Shown in pieces: positions 8,915 through 17,344 of a stretch of DNA of 64,000 nucleotides; the stretch's first letter is position 1; each line of letters starts with the position of its first letter. The stretch is taken from NCBI RefSeq assembly GCF_014635285.1, contig NZ_BMCR01000004.1, forward strand, positions 1-64,000, written 5' to 3'. A program made the position numbers and the translations under genes. Under the pieces are notes generated by a model. It had not been told where the DNA came from and did no database searches. It worked only from the letters and a program-made list of their open reading frames with translations. The DNA comes from Stappia taiwanensis. GTDB lineage: Bacteria; Pseudomonadota; Alphaproteobacteria; Rhizobiales; Stappiaceae.

Positions 8915-10702
8915 ATGCGAATTTTTTCAGCAATACGCTCCAAAAAAACAGACATCTCCACGGAGATCGCGAATTCGGAGGAAATCCCGCCCCTTCCCGA
9001 TGGTAATAGCACCGATGCACCGCAAGGTGACGTGCGGGATCGTCAGACCGCACTGACGCTCGACATGATCGAAGCGGACCTGCGAAGCGCGGCGGCCGGC
9101 ATCGGCTCGGGCGCGCAGCAACTGCGCCAGCGGGTCGACGAACAGCTTGAGGTGCTCTCCGGCATTCGCGGCGATTCCGAAACCCTGCGCGGCGAAACCG
9201 AGCAGGCTGACCGCACCGCGCGACATCTGTCCGAAGCGATCGAAAGTCTGGCCGCGGCCAGCGGCGAGATCGACGATCAGGTCCGCCATTCCAGCGAGCT
9301 GGCCGATGAAGCCCGGCAGGTCGCCGACACCGCCAATGCCGGCATCCAGGAGCTGAAGACCGCCATTGACGACATTGCCCATGTGGTGCGGCTTATTTCC
9401 GACGTGGCGAAGCAGACCAACCTGCTGGCTCTCAACGCCACCATCGAGGCCGCCCGTGCCGGCGAGGCGGGCAAGGGCTTCGCCGTGGTCGCCAGTGAGG
9501 TCAAGGCGCTGTCGGTGGAAACCCAGACGGCCACCGACGAGATCGTCGCCAACATTGCCCGGCTGCAGCAATCCGCCGAAGGCAGCATCGTTGCCGTCGA
9601 CCGCATCATCGGCGTGATCGGCGAGATCCGCCCCAGCTTTTCCGCCGTCGCCGAGGCGGTCAGCCAGCAGTTGCAGACCTCCAGGGATGTCAGCGAGACG
9701 GCGCGGCAGACCGCCTCCTTCGTGCGCGCGGTCACCGAGAAGGTCGGCACCATCGCCGCTGCCACCGACAACGCCGCCCAGTCGGGACGGGCGGCCGGCG
9801 CGGCCACCGACACCATGCTGGACCTCAGCGGCAATCTCAACAACCGGGTGACGATGATGATCCGGCAGACCGCCATGGGCGACCGGCGGCGCCACGACCG
9901 GCTGCCGGCGGAGCTTTCCGGCACGCTCACGCGCGGCGGTCAGCGCCTGGCGGTGGGCTCCCGCGATCTGTCCGCCGGCGGCGTCCTTCTGGTGCCGCAA
10001 CACCCTGGCGAGGGCGACGGGTTCACGCCCGGCCCGGCGCAGCTGGAGCTTGCCGGGCTCGGCGCGGTGGCTGTCGATCTGGTGGCCCGCTCCGACAACG
10101 GGCTGCATTGCGCCTTTCGGTCGCCGTCTCCGGAGTTCCAGGCGAAGCTGGAGGCCAAGCTTACGCGGATTTCCGAAGAGCTTGAGCGCTACATCACCCG
10201 CGCCCGGGATGGCGCGGCGCGGATCACCGAGGCGCTAACCCAGGCGCTTGCCGAGGGAACCCTGTCGCTCGACGCCCTGTTCGACACCGACTACCGGCCC
10301 ATCGAAGGCAGCAATCCGCCGCAGGTGACGAGCCGCGCCCTTACCGCGCTGGAAGCGCTGCTGCCGGCGATCCAGGAAGAGATCCTGGCGGGTGCCCAGA
10401 GCGATGGCATGTCCTTCTGCGCCGCTGTCGACCGCAACGGCTATCTGCCGGTGCATAATCGGATCTACTCCCAGCCGCAGCGGCCGGACGATCCGGTCTG
10501 GAACGCGGCGCATTGCCGGAACAGGCGCATGTTCGACGATCGCGCCGGGCTCAGCGCCGCGCGCAACACCCGCCCCTTCCTGATCCAGACCTATCCGCGC
10601 GACATGGGCAATGGCGAGATCGTCTGGATGCGCGAGATCGACGCCCCGGTCATGATCGCCGACCGGCACTGGGGCGCCTTCCGCACGGCATACCGGCTGT
10701 GA
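8915..10702 (+). CDS. Soluble methyl-accepting chemotaxis protein with PilZ domain and extra C-terminal domain
   Basis: A 595-residue chemoreceptor with no transmembrane segment. Residues 45-310 are a long coiled coil with the methyl-accepting signalling hairpin, whose CheA/CheW-binding tip reads [20 protein letters not shown] (169-188). A PilZ-like domain follows at about 322-410, with both c-di-GMP motifs: RRRHDR (324-329) and DLSAGG (351-356). The last 180 residues form another domain, with [17 protein letters not shown] and [17 protein letters not shown], which I believe recurs in other alphaproteobacterial receptors but cannot name. It probably integrates a cytoplasmic signal and c-di-GMP level into chemotaxis. 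GGAG sits 10 nt before the ATG. No che genes are nearby. Confidence 0.87.
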   Translation: MRIFSAIRSKKTDISTEIANSEEIPPLPDGNSTDAPQGDVRDRQTALTLDMIEADLRSAAAGIGSGAQQLRQRVDEQLEVLSGIRGDSETLRGETEQADRTARHLSEAIESLAAASGEIDDQVRHSSELADEARQVADTANAGIQELKTAIDDIAHVVRLISDVAKQTNLLALNATIEAARAGEAGKGFAVVASEVKALSVETQTATDEIVANIARLQQSAEGSIVAVDRIIGVIGEIRPSFSAVAEAVSQQLQTSRDVSETARQTASFVRAVTEKVGTIAAATDNAAQSGRAAGAATDTMLDLSGNLNNRVTMMIRQTAMGDRRRHDRLPAELSGTLTRGGQRLAVGSRDLSAGGVLLVPQHPGEGDGFTPGPAQLELAGLGAVAVDLVARSDNGLHCAFRSPSPEFQAKLEAKLTRISEELERYITRARDGAARITEALTQALAEGTLSLDALFDTDYRPIEGSNPPQVTSRALTALEALLPAIQEEILAGAQSDGMSFCAAVDRNGYLPVHNRIYSQPQRPDDPVWNAAHCRNRRMFDDRAGLSAARNTRPFLIQTYPRDMGNGEIVWMREIDAPVMIADRHWGAFRTAYRL

Positions 10703-10798
10703 GCCCGGCTCGTCCCGCCCCAGCCTTCGCGCCCACGCCAAGGAGGGCGCAAGACTTGCCACGCGCGGCGAAACCCGGTAGCCACGCCAGGCTGCAAA

Positions 10799-10844
10799 CT
10801 CATAAAACTGCCGGCTTCACGCCATTCGCAGCCAATTTTATGAG
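10799..10844. repeat. Inverted repeat between the chemoreceptor and gph genes
   Basis: CTCATAAAA (10799-10807) and TTTTATGAG (10836-10844) are perfect 9-bp inverted arms around 28 nt, ending 31 bp before the gph start. It could be an operator or an RNA stem in the gph leader. No T-run follows it. Confidence 0.4.
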
Positions 10845-10875
10845 CTTACGGCCCAGGTTCCTCCGGAGACCCGCA

Positions 10876-11571
10876 ATGCCCGCTGCCCCCACGCTTGTTT
10901 TCGATCTGGACGGCACGCTTGTCGACACGATGGGCGATCTGTCGGCGACGCTGAACGCGGTGCTGGCCTCGCTCGGGCACGCTCCGGTGCCGCCGGAAAG
11001 CCTCGGCTCGCTGTTCGGCCAGGGCGCGCGGGCGCTGCTGCAGCGCGGCCTTGCGGATAATGGCGTGACCGCGGAACCGGAGCTGATCGAAACCCTCTAC
11101 GCGCGGTTTCTCGACCACTACCTGGCAAATATCGCCGTGCACAGCCGCCCCTTTCCCGGTGTCATCGCCACGCTTCAGCGCTTTCGCGCCCGGGGCTGGC
11201 GCTGCACGATTTGCACCAACAAGCCGGAATATCTCGCCAGGCCGCTGCTTGCCGCCCTCGGCATGACCGGTCATTTCGACGCCATTGTCGGCAGCGACAC
11301 CTTTTCCTGCGCCAAGCCCCATGCAGAACCGGTGCTCGGCGCCATCGCCCGCGCCGAGGGATCCCCCGCCCGCGCCATTATGGTCGGCGACAGCAAGACT
11401 GACATCGACGCCGCCCGCGCCGCCGGCATCCCGGTTGTCGCGGTCACCTTCGGCTACACCAGCGTTCCGGTCGAGGAGCTGGCGCCGGATGCAATCATTT
11501 CCCATTTCGACGCGCTTGACGCCGCCGTCGAGAGGCTGGGTACCCTCCCCGGGACCGCCGCCAGCGCCTGA
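10876..11571 (+). CDS. gph: Phosphoglycolate phosphatase (HAD family)
   Basis: A 231-residue HAD-superfamily phosphatase expected to hydrolyse 2-phosphoglycolate. Motif I is FDLDGTLVDT at residues 9-18, with the nucleophile and acid/base aspartates. Motif II is CTNKP, the conserved lysine lies in CAKPHAEP, and the Mg-binding motif is MVGDSKTDIDAARAA. A helical cap sits between motifs I and II, as in Gph. GGAG lies 9 nt before the ATG at 10876; the longer open frame overlaps the previous gene and is not used. A broader sugar-phosphate specificity cannot be excluded. Confidence 0.88.
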   Translation: MPAAPTLVFDLDGTLVDTMGDLSATLNAVLASLGHAPVPPESLGSLFGQGARALLQRGLADNGVTAEPELIETLYARFLDHYLANIAVHSRPFPGVIATLQRFRARGWRCTICTNKPEYLARPLLAALGMTGHFDAIVGSDTFSCAKPHAEPVLGAIARAEGSPARAIMVGDSKTDIDAARAAGIPVVAVTFGYTSVPVEELAPDAIISHFDALDAAVERLGTLPGTAASA

Positions 11572-11581
11572 GCCCCGCTTC

Positions 11582-12229
11582 CTATCCGCCGGCCCAGACC
11601 TCCACCAGCGGACCGGCCAGCGAGCCGATGGCGAAAACGCCGAAGGCGATCAGCACGACGCTCGACGCAATCCCGCTCCAACGGGCGAACCCGGCCGACA
11701 CGCGATGGCGCATGATGGCAACGCCGCCGCTGAGCAGCCCCCACCACAACAGCGACCCGAAAAACACCCCGCCGACCACACTGGCCGCCCCGGTCGCCCC
11801 CGGCGCCTCGGCAAGCCCGAGGCCGGCGAAGATCGCCGCGAAGGCCAGGATCGTCATCGGGTTGGTGATGGTCAGGAAGAACGTGGCGACCACCGTGCCG
11901 ATCAGATCCCGCGCCCCGACCCTGACCGCCGGCGCATCGACGCGGGAGATGCTCAGCGCCTTGACGCCGAGCCAGATCATGAACGCGCCGCCGACCAGCC
12001 GCAGCGGCGCGTCGATGACGGCAAGGGCGGTCGCGAAGGCGGCAAACCCCACCGCCGCGAAGCTGGCGTAGACCGCATCCGCCAGCGCTGTTCCCAGTCC
12101 TCCGGAAAGGCCGGCCCAGAAGCCGCGCTCCAGGGTGCGATTGATGCACAGCGCGCCGATCGGCCCGAGCGGCGCGGCAATCGCAAGGCCGAGAACCAGG
12201 CTCTTGCCGAAAAGTACAAGATCGATCAT
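11582..12229 (-). CDS. LysE/RhtB-family amino-acid exporter
   Basis: A 215-residue inner-membrane protein with about six hydrophobic helices, of the LysE superfamily. The N terminus carries the typical LAIAAPLGPIGALCINRTL segment, and TITNPMTILAFAAIF marks the middle helix pair. It probably exports an amino acid or derivative, but the substrate cannot be read from sequence. Its start overlaps the stop of the upstream Lrp-type regulator by 4 nt (ATGA), so the two are translationally coupled and the regulator probably controls the exporter. Confidence 0.88.
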   Translation of the reverse strand: MIDLVLFGKSLVLGLAIAAPLGPIGALCINRTLERGFWAGLSGGLGTALADAVYASFAAVGFAAFATALAVIDAPLRLVGGAFMIWLGVKALSISRVDAPAVRVGARDLIGTVVATFFLTITNPMTILAFAAIFAGLGLAEAPGATGAASVVGGVFFGSLLWWGLLSGGVAIMRHRVSAGFARWSGIASSVVLIAFGVFAIGSLAGPLVEVWAGG

Positions 12230-12681
12230 GGCCCCTCCTCCTTCGGGCAGAACGGCCCATCGGTCACCGAGGACAGGGCAATAACCGTTTCGCTGCGTTC
12301 CAGAAATCCGTGCCGCTTGATCTCGGCGAGCAGCGCCTCCAGCTCATCCAGCGACCCGACCCGCACCTTGGCCAGATACGACCAGGCACCGGTGACGTGG
12401 TGGCATTCGCCGATTGCCGGGTGCTCCGCCATCATCCGCCGGAAAGCCTCTTCATCCGCATCCCGCGCAAGCGCGACCCAAAGGTAGGCCAACACCGGCA
12501 GACCAAGCGCCCGCGGATCCGCATCGACGGTGAAACGGCGAATGGCGCCCGACCCGACAAGTCTGCGAATCCGCTCATTGACCGCAGACGCGGACAGCCC
12601 GACCGCGGCACCGATATCGGCCAGCGCGCGCCGCGCATCCAACCCAAGAAGTCTGATGATTTTCTTGTCTATATCGTCCAT
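12226..12681 (-). CDS. Lrp/AsnC-family transcriptional regulator
   Basis: A 151-residue regulator with an N-terminal helix-turn-helix (DKKIIRLLGLDARRALADIG, then GLSASAVNERIRRLVGSG, about residues 5-45) and a C-terminal RAM effector domain (about 65-140). Such proteins bind as octamers or dimers and sense amino acids. It is cotranscribed with the overlapping LysE-type exporter, a typical pairing for export of an accumulating amino acid. The upstream region at 12682-12780 is AT-rich compared with its surroundings and probably holds the autoregulated promoter. Confidence 0.9.
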   Translation of the reverse strand: MDDIDKKIIRLLGLDARRALADIGAAVGLSASAVNERIRRLVGSGAIRRFTVDADPRALGLPVLAYLWVALARDADEEAFRRMMAEHPAIGECHHVTGAWSYLAKVRVGSLDELEALLAEIKRHGFLERSETVIALSSVTDGPFCPKEEGP

Positions 12682-12920
12682 GACAATAAATTATGCTTCA
12701 TATTTTATAAACTCAAGATATTTTACGGATCACAAACTCCAAAACAGATACGGCCCGCCGACACCACCGCGCCCCGAAGGCCTTGCCGGCCAGCCCCGAC
12801 GGGGGCCCCAATCGAGCCCGTTCGCCCCCCTATCCCCCGGGAATTTCCACAAGCCGGCAAAATCACCCTTGCGCAAACAATTGGCGTCGTTTAGATAACC
12901 GCCACCAGCCGATGGCGGCC

Positions 12921-12995
12921 GGGCGATTAGCTCAGCGGGAGAGCGTTCCGTTCACACCGGAAAGGTCACTGGTTCAATCCCAGTATCGCCCACCA
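12921..12995 (+). tRNA. tRNA-Val (anticodon CAC)
   Basis: A 75-nt cloverleaf with encoded CCA. The acceptor GGGCGAT pairs with ATCGCCC. The anticodon stem TTCCG/CGGAA surrounds loop TTCACAC, giving CAC (Val). The T arm is CTGGTTCAATCCCAG. Confidence 0.95.
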
Positions 12996-13117
12996 TTCCC
13001 CCTTTTAAAATTTGACAGCAAGAAGCACTTCAGCACGGTCCTTCGAACCGTTGCACGGGGCTGAATTTGCCGTTGTCTCGTTCGCGCCGGCTTGCCCCTC
13101 CGCGCCGCCAGCCGGAC

Positions 13118-14086
13118 TCACGCGCGCAGGCACAGCCCAAGGCCGATGCGGCGCAGCAGAAATCGATAGGCGGCATGGGTGTGCGGCGCGGCGCTGCGGA
13201 CCAGAAACGACAGAAGCTCCGTTCCCTCCAGAACATCGGCAACGAAGGCATTGGCGAAGGCCTCCGCCGCGTGACCAATGGTCAGCCCCGGCCCGCCAAG
13301 CGGCAGAAACTGGCGATAGTAGGCATGCGAATGCCCACCGCCGCGCTCCAGGTCATACACCGCGCCGATATAGTCGTTAACCTTGGCCATGACATAGACC
13401 TGCAGCCGCGCGTCCTCGCCCGGCGGCCCCTTGCGCGCCCGGGATGCCAGCGTCAGCCGCGCCCGGGCATAGGCATCAATCGCCTGCTCCATACGCCCGA
13501 CGCTCCAGCACCGGGCAAAACAGGTCGCGTCCGCTCGCCCGGGCAGGCCATCCAGCAACCAGGCCCGCGCACCGGGCGGAAATCGTCCCAGCGCCCACTC
13601 GCCATCCACATGCGCCAACGTTCTCCGCTCCACCTCCGAGCGGCTCACCATCCCCATCCGGTCACGCCGGATCGCCGGCCCCATCCAGATCGACCGCCCC
13701 TGCCCCGACGGACGGCCGTCATGGTCGATGGCATGGCCGGTTTCATGGGCAAAGATACCAAGCCAGACCTTGCCTTCCGAGGTTTTCTCCCAGCGGGCCG
13801 GCGCCACTACATAGTGGTCCCCGGGCCGATAACGCCCCGCCGCACCAGGGAAATACTTGCGCCGCACCGGGCGGGTCGCGTTGAAGGCCGCCACCGCATC
13901 GGGATGCGCATTGCCCGCCAAATCCTTGACATACTGCCGCTCAAACGGGGTGCGCGTGGCAAAAGCCCCCTCTTCCTGCCTCGAAACGATACGCCTCCAC
14001 CCTCTCAGCCGCACCCGACCTGCCGGACCGCCACGCCGCAACGCTTGCCCAGCCTTACTTGCCAAACCCTTAGGGTCCAGACTCAT
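13118..14086 (-). CDS. Putative zinc metalloprotease-like protein with HETGH motif
   Basis: A 322-residue protein of unrecognised family. It contains a gluzincin-type zinc site: HETGH at residues 114-118 (context FAHETGHAIDHDG) and a possible third ligand in AAEAFANAF near residue 275. This spacing of HExxH and a downstream glutamate recalls ATLF-like peptidases. No signal peptide is evident, but the N terminus is very Arg-rich. The chosen ATG (14086) lies inside a dispersed repeat arm at 14073-14093, so the real start could be further in, or the repeat may have supplied it. It stands alone, convergent with tRNA-Val. The substrate is unknown. Confidence 0.65.
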   Translation of the reverse strand: MSLDPKGLASKAGQALRRGGPAGRVRLRGWRRIVSRQEEGAFATRTPFERQYVKDLAGNAHPDAVAAFNATRPVRRKYFPGAAGRYRPGDHYVVAPARWEKTSEGKVWLGIFAHETGHAIDHDGRPSGQGRSIWMGPAIRRDRMGMVSRSEVERRTLAHVDGEWALGRFPPGARAWLLDGLPGRADATCFARCWSVGRMEQAIDAYARARLTLASRARKGPPGEDARLQVYVMAKVNDYIGAVYDLERGGGHSHAYYRQFLPLGGPGLTIGHAAEAFANAFVADVLEGTELLSFLVRSAAPHTHAAYRFLLRRIGLGLCLRA

Positions 14087-14146
14087 AAATGAGCTCGAAA
14101 TGACTTGAGACGGATTGCTTCTGATCAAGGAGCGGAAGCGCCGGAA
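14073..14146 (+). repeat. Dispersed repeat arm, copy 1 (partner of the MITE-like element)
   Basis: About 74 nt nearly identical, in inverted orientation, to 16418-16491. It begins next to a TA and runs through TAAATGAGCTCGAAATG and GATTGCTTCTGATCAAGGAG to AGCGGAAGCGC, with about five differences that I count by eye. No matching right-hand arm is visible within 400 bp downstream, so this is a solo or truncated copy. The HETGH gene begins inside it. Confidence 0.75.
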
Positions 14147-14585
14147 GCAAAGTTCGGGGAGGTCTTGTTTCCACGATCTGAAAGAACGTTTTGGAAAGAC
14201 GGCTTAACGTTTTCAGGTCAAATCGAAGACTTACGGCGAGATTTATTTCGAAACACCACAGCGTCTGCCGCTCTTATTCGTCGTATCGACAAGTGAGGCC
14301 CGCGCTCCGCACCGGCACATTCCTTCGGAAAAACTCCACTGAAAACCGCCCCGCCCGGCTGCAGGACGGCACAATTTCTTATTGAAACAGGTAAACACAC
14401 AAGCTCAACAAAGTCGCGACATCCTCATTACACATCAAAATTCATTTTTGCAGCGCACAATTTGGATGCAACTTACCCGCACCATGTATTTATGAATTTT
14501 TTATTTGACAGCCCATTTCGTCGCGCTCAGACTGAAGACAAGAAAAATACAAGATTTCCAGAGGCTCTGAACGCGGACGCAGCAT
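14147..14585. other. AT-richer intergenic region upstream of the GbdR-like gene
   Basis: This 440-bp gap holds no supportable gene. It is clearly AT-richer than its surroundings from about 14370 (runs such as TATTTATGAATTTTTTATTTG at 14487-14507), which suggests the promoter of the downstream regulator. A short open frame continues from the repeat copy to 14296, but it has no family features and I do not call it. Confidence 0.5.
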
Positions 14586-15620
14586 ATGGCGACACAAAAT
14601 GGTTCGGTCCCGACCGGTCAGGACGAGGGGCAGAAGATTGCCCTCGTTTTGCTGGATCAGTTTTCCCTGATTGCCTTCACCTCGACCATCGAGCCGATCC
14701 GGCTGGCAAATCGTGTGCTCGGCGAGGATTTCTATTCCTGGACAACCTATTCCATCGACGGCAACGCGGTGCGGGCCAGCAACGGCTGCAGAATGTCGGT
14801 CGACGGGTCGATCGCCGATCTCGACGATGCCGACATCACCCTGATCTGTGCCGGCGTGGATGTGGAACGGATTGCACTTGACCAGCAGCTTGGCGCGAAG
14901 CTGCGCAAGCTTAATGCCCGTGGCCGAACCTATGGCGCAATCTGTACCGGCTCCTATGTTCTGGCGCGCTATCACCTGCTGGAGGGGCGCCGCTGCACCA
15001 TTCACTGGGAGAACCTGCGCTCGTTCCGCGAGGAGTTTCCCGACATCGAGGTGTCCGGCGATCTCTTCGCTATCGACCGCAACTGCATCACCTGCGCCGG
15101 TGGCATGGCCGCGCTGGACATGATGCTGCGGGTGATCGCCATCCAGCATGGCGCCTACCTGGCTCATGAAGTGTCCGAGGTGGCGCTCTACCAGAACATG
15201 CGCTCCGGGGAATCCGCCCAGCGGCACGATCTGGAGGCCCGCACCGGCATTTCCAACATCAAGATCCTCGATGCCATCCGCATCATGGACCTGCATATCG
15301 AGGACCCGCTCTCCTGTCAGCAACTGGCGATGACGGTCAACCTCAGCCCCAGGCAACTGGAGCGGCTGTTCCGCCGGCATTTCGACTGCACGCCGGGCCA
15401 GTATTATCTGAAGCTGCGCCTGGAAACCGCCCGGGACCTGTTGCGCCGCACCAGCCGGGCCGTGCTCGATGTGGCGATTGCCTGCGGTTTCGCCTCAACC
15501 TCGCATTTCACCAAGTGCTACCGTGAGCGCTATCACTGCACGCCGACCGAAGAGCGCCAGTCCTACTTCTGGGCGCAGGGCGAACGGCGCGGCGGCAAGC
15601 GGGTGCTGACCGCCCGATAG
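14586..15620 (+). CDS. GlxA/GbdR-like AraC-family regulator
   Basis: A 344-residue regulator with an N-terminal DJ-1/GATase1-like domain (about 17-190) and a C-terminal AraC helix-turn-helix pair (about 225-325: SCQQLAMTVNLSPRQLERLF, then DVAIACGFASTSHFTKCYRE). This architecture and the overall sequence resemble GbdR of Pseudomonas, which activates glycine betaine and dimethylglycine catabolism. The GATase domain is a ligand sensor without amidotransferase function in such regulators. A betaine role is inferred, supported by the demethylation island 25 kb downstream, although the gene stands alone here. Control of the adjacent aap genes or of choline, carnitine or arginine metabolism is equally possible. 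Confidence 0.8.
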   Translation: MATQNGSVPTGQDEGQKIALVLLDQFSLIAFTSTIEPIRLANRVLGEDFYSWTTYSIDGNAVRASNGCRMSVDGSIADLDDADITLICAGVDVERIALDQQLGAKLRKLNARGRTYGAICTGSYVLARYHLLEGRRCTIHWENLRSFREEFPDIEVSGDLFAIDRNCITCAGGMAALDMMLRVIAIQHGAYLAHEVSEVALYQNMRSGESAQRHDLEARTGISNIKILDAIRIMDLHIEDPLSCQQLAMTVNLSPRQLERLFRRHFDCTPGQYYLKLRLETARDLLRRTSRAVLDVAIACGFASTSHFTKCYRERYHCTPTEERQSYFWAQGERRGGKRVLTAR

Positions 15621-15833
15621 CACCGACGCCCCTACATACGCACAAAGCCAGCGGTCACATGCCGCCGGCGCACCCTTTTTTCCATCCGATACGGCCGTTT
15701 GTTCGGTCAGACTGCTGATGAAGGGCGGCGGCCCCTCTCGGCGTCATCAACACATTGCGGTTAATGCGTCTGTCATGCGTGCATTGAGGATGACAATGAT
15801 CTTGCGCGTGACAGAAGCGATATCCCGCGCTTC

Positions 15834-15963
15834 GGCGTCATCCTCCGAGCCCTGATCGGGGAGCCGAAAGCCCTGCGTTTTCAAAAGGCTGGAACCGAGA
15901 GGCCGTGGCTCTCCGATCCCGGATCTTCGCTTCGCTGCGTCCGGGAGGACGCGGAGTGTGGGG
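15834..15963. repeat. Palindromic intergenic repeat, unit A
   Basis: About 125 nt sharing an ordered layout with 16027-16157 and 48800-48928: GGCGTCATCC, then (G)ATCGG(G)GAGCCGAAA, a variable centre, GGCTCTCCGATCCCGG, and a GCGTCCGGGAGGACG end. The two halves can pair (CGGAGAGCC with GGCTCTCCG). It is non-coding in all frames I inspected. Confidence 0.65.
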
Positions 15964-16026
15964 CGGAGTCGGGAGGAGACCACCCCTTACCCATGAGGTG
16001 GCGTCGTCCGGACGCAAATCCCTCTT

Positions 16027-16157
16027 GGCGTCATTCCGGGCAAGCCCTGGCGCGGCCCGGGATCGGAGAGCCGAAACGCAAGCGGTTCCAATCCGCTAGA
16101 CCCGAGACCCCGCACCTCGCCGATCCCAGACCTCCGCTCCACGCGGCGTCCGGGCAG
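16027..16157. repeat. Palindromic intergenic repeat, unit B
   Basis: This is the second copy of the 125-nt repeat, 60 bp after unit A and in the same orientation. It carries GGCGTCATTCCGGG, CCCGGGATCGGAGAGCCGAAA, CTCGCCGATCCCAGA and GCGTCCGGGCAG. The region from 15621 to 16217 holds only these repeats and no supportable gene. Confidence 0.65.
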
Positions 16158-16220
16158 TTGCTCCTCACGAGGCCTTGTCATCACTGTCACCGGACCGCCG
16201 AAGCGGTCCGGCATCGCTTA

Positions 16221-16491
16221 GGGTCCAGACCCACAAATGAGGCTGACATGGCATGGCATGGGAAATGGCAAAGCCTCGCGAGGAAGGGCGTGCGCAGCGG
16301 GCTTGTTGCCCGGTCCAGCGCGCTGGCGATGCAGGGCGAAGCCATTTCCATGTCCTGAAGGATTTGACCGGATCGCACCTGTTCATGCGTCGCGAAAGTC
16401 TTGAAAATGAACCACATTTCCTGCGCTTCCGCTCCTTGATCAGAAGCAATCCGTCTCAAACCATTTCGAGCTCATTTATGGGTCTGGGCCC
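16221..16491. mobile_element. MITE-like element with 21-bp terminal inverted repeats
   Basis: A 271-bp segment is bounded by 21-bp inverted arms (16221-16241 and 16471-16491) that match at 19 of 21 positions and begin GGGTCCAGAC and GGGCCCAGAC. Both are flanked by the dinucleotide TA (16219-16220, 16492-16493), as expected of a TA-targeting element. It has no transposase, so it would be non-autonomous. The right arm is shared with the solo copy at 14073-14146. It abuts aapP: the aapP stop codon TAG is made of the flanking TA plus the first base of the element. Confidence 0.65.
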
Positions 16492-17285
16492 TAATGCAGG
16501 ATCTGGCTGAGGAACAGCTTCGTGCGTTCATGCTGCGGGTTGGTGAAGAAGGCTTCCGGCTCGTTCTCCTCCACGATCATCCCCGCATCCATGAAGATCA
16601 CCCGGTTGGCCACCTGGCGTGCAAAGCCCATCTCATGGGTCACGCAGAGCATGGTCATGCCCTCTTCGGCGAGCCCCACCATCACATCCAGCACTTCCTT
16701 GATCATCTCCGGATCGAGCGCCGAGGTCGGCTCGTCGAACAGCATGATCTTCGGGTTCATGCAGAGCGAACGGGCGATGGCAACGCGCTGCTGCTGACCG
16801 CCGGACAGCTGGCCCGGATACTTGTTCGCCTGCTCGGGGATCTTCACCCGCTCCAGATAGTGCATGGCGATCTCTTCCGCTTTCGCCTTGGGCATCTTGC
16901 GCACCCAGATCGGCGCCAGCGTGCAATTCTCCAGGATCGTCAGATGCGGGAACAGATTGAAGTGCTGGAAGCACATGCCCACCTCGCGGCGGATCTCGTC
17001 GATCTTCTTCAGGTCGTCGGTCAGCTCAATGCCGTCAACCACAATCGTGCCGGCCTGGTGTTCCTCCAGCCGGTTGATGCAGCGGATCATGGTGGACTTG
17101 CCCGATCCGGAGGGACCGCAAATGACGATCCGTTCGCCGCGCATCACCTTCAGATTGATGTCGCGCAGAACGTGAAAATCCCCATACCACTTGTTCATGT
17201 CCCTGATCTCGACTGCCACATCGGTATCAGAAATCTGCATTTTCGCCCGATTGGCCGTCGGGGTGGCGGCTGCGTTATCCGTCAT
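16491..17285 (-). CDS. aapP: General L-amino acid ABC transporter ATP-binding protein
   Basis: A 264-residue polar-amino-acid ABC ATPase. Walker A is GPSGSGKST, the signature is LSGGQQQR, Walker B is [12 protein letters not shown] and the switch histidine lies in [10 protein letters not shown]. It energises the AapQM permease for uptake of a broad range of L-amino acids. It is the last gene of the aapJQMP operon, 59 bp after aapM. Its stop codon coincides with the edge of the MITE-like element, so the C terminus (LFLSQILH) may have been set by the insertion, although its length is normal for the family. Confidence 0.93.
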   Translation of the reverse strand: MTDNAAATPTANRAKMQISDTDVAVEIRDMNKWYGDFHVLRDINLKVMRGERIVICGPSGSGKSTMIRCINRLEEHQAGTIVVDGIELTDDLKKIDEIRREVGMCFQHFNLFPHLTILENCTLAPIWVRKMPKAKAEEIAMHYLERVKIPEQANKYPGQLSGGQQQRVAIARSLCMNPKIMLFDEPTSALDPEMIKEVLDVMVGLAEEGMTMLCVTHEMGFARQVANRVIFMDAGMIVEENEPEAFFTNPQHERTKLFLSQILH

Positions 17286-17344
17286 GGCTCGTTAGCTCCA
17301 GAATCGTGGCCAGTGCATCGTCGGGACGATCTGCGGACGCGCCC

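Noticed and set aside
14105-14296. Small protein gene beginning in the repeat copy
   Set aside because: Its first dozen codons are the repeat itself and are shared with an unrelated frame in the MITE-like element. The remainder has no conserved feature and no ribosome site.
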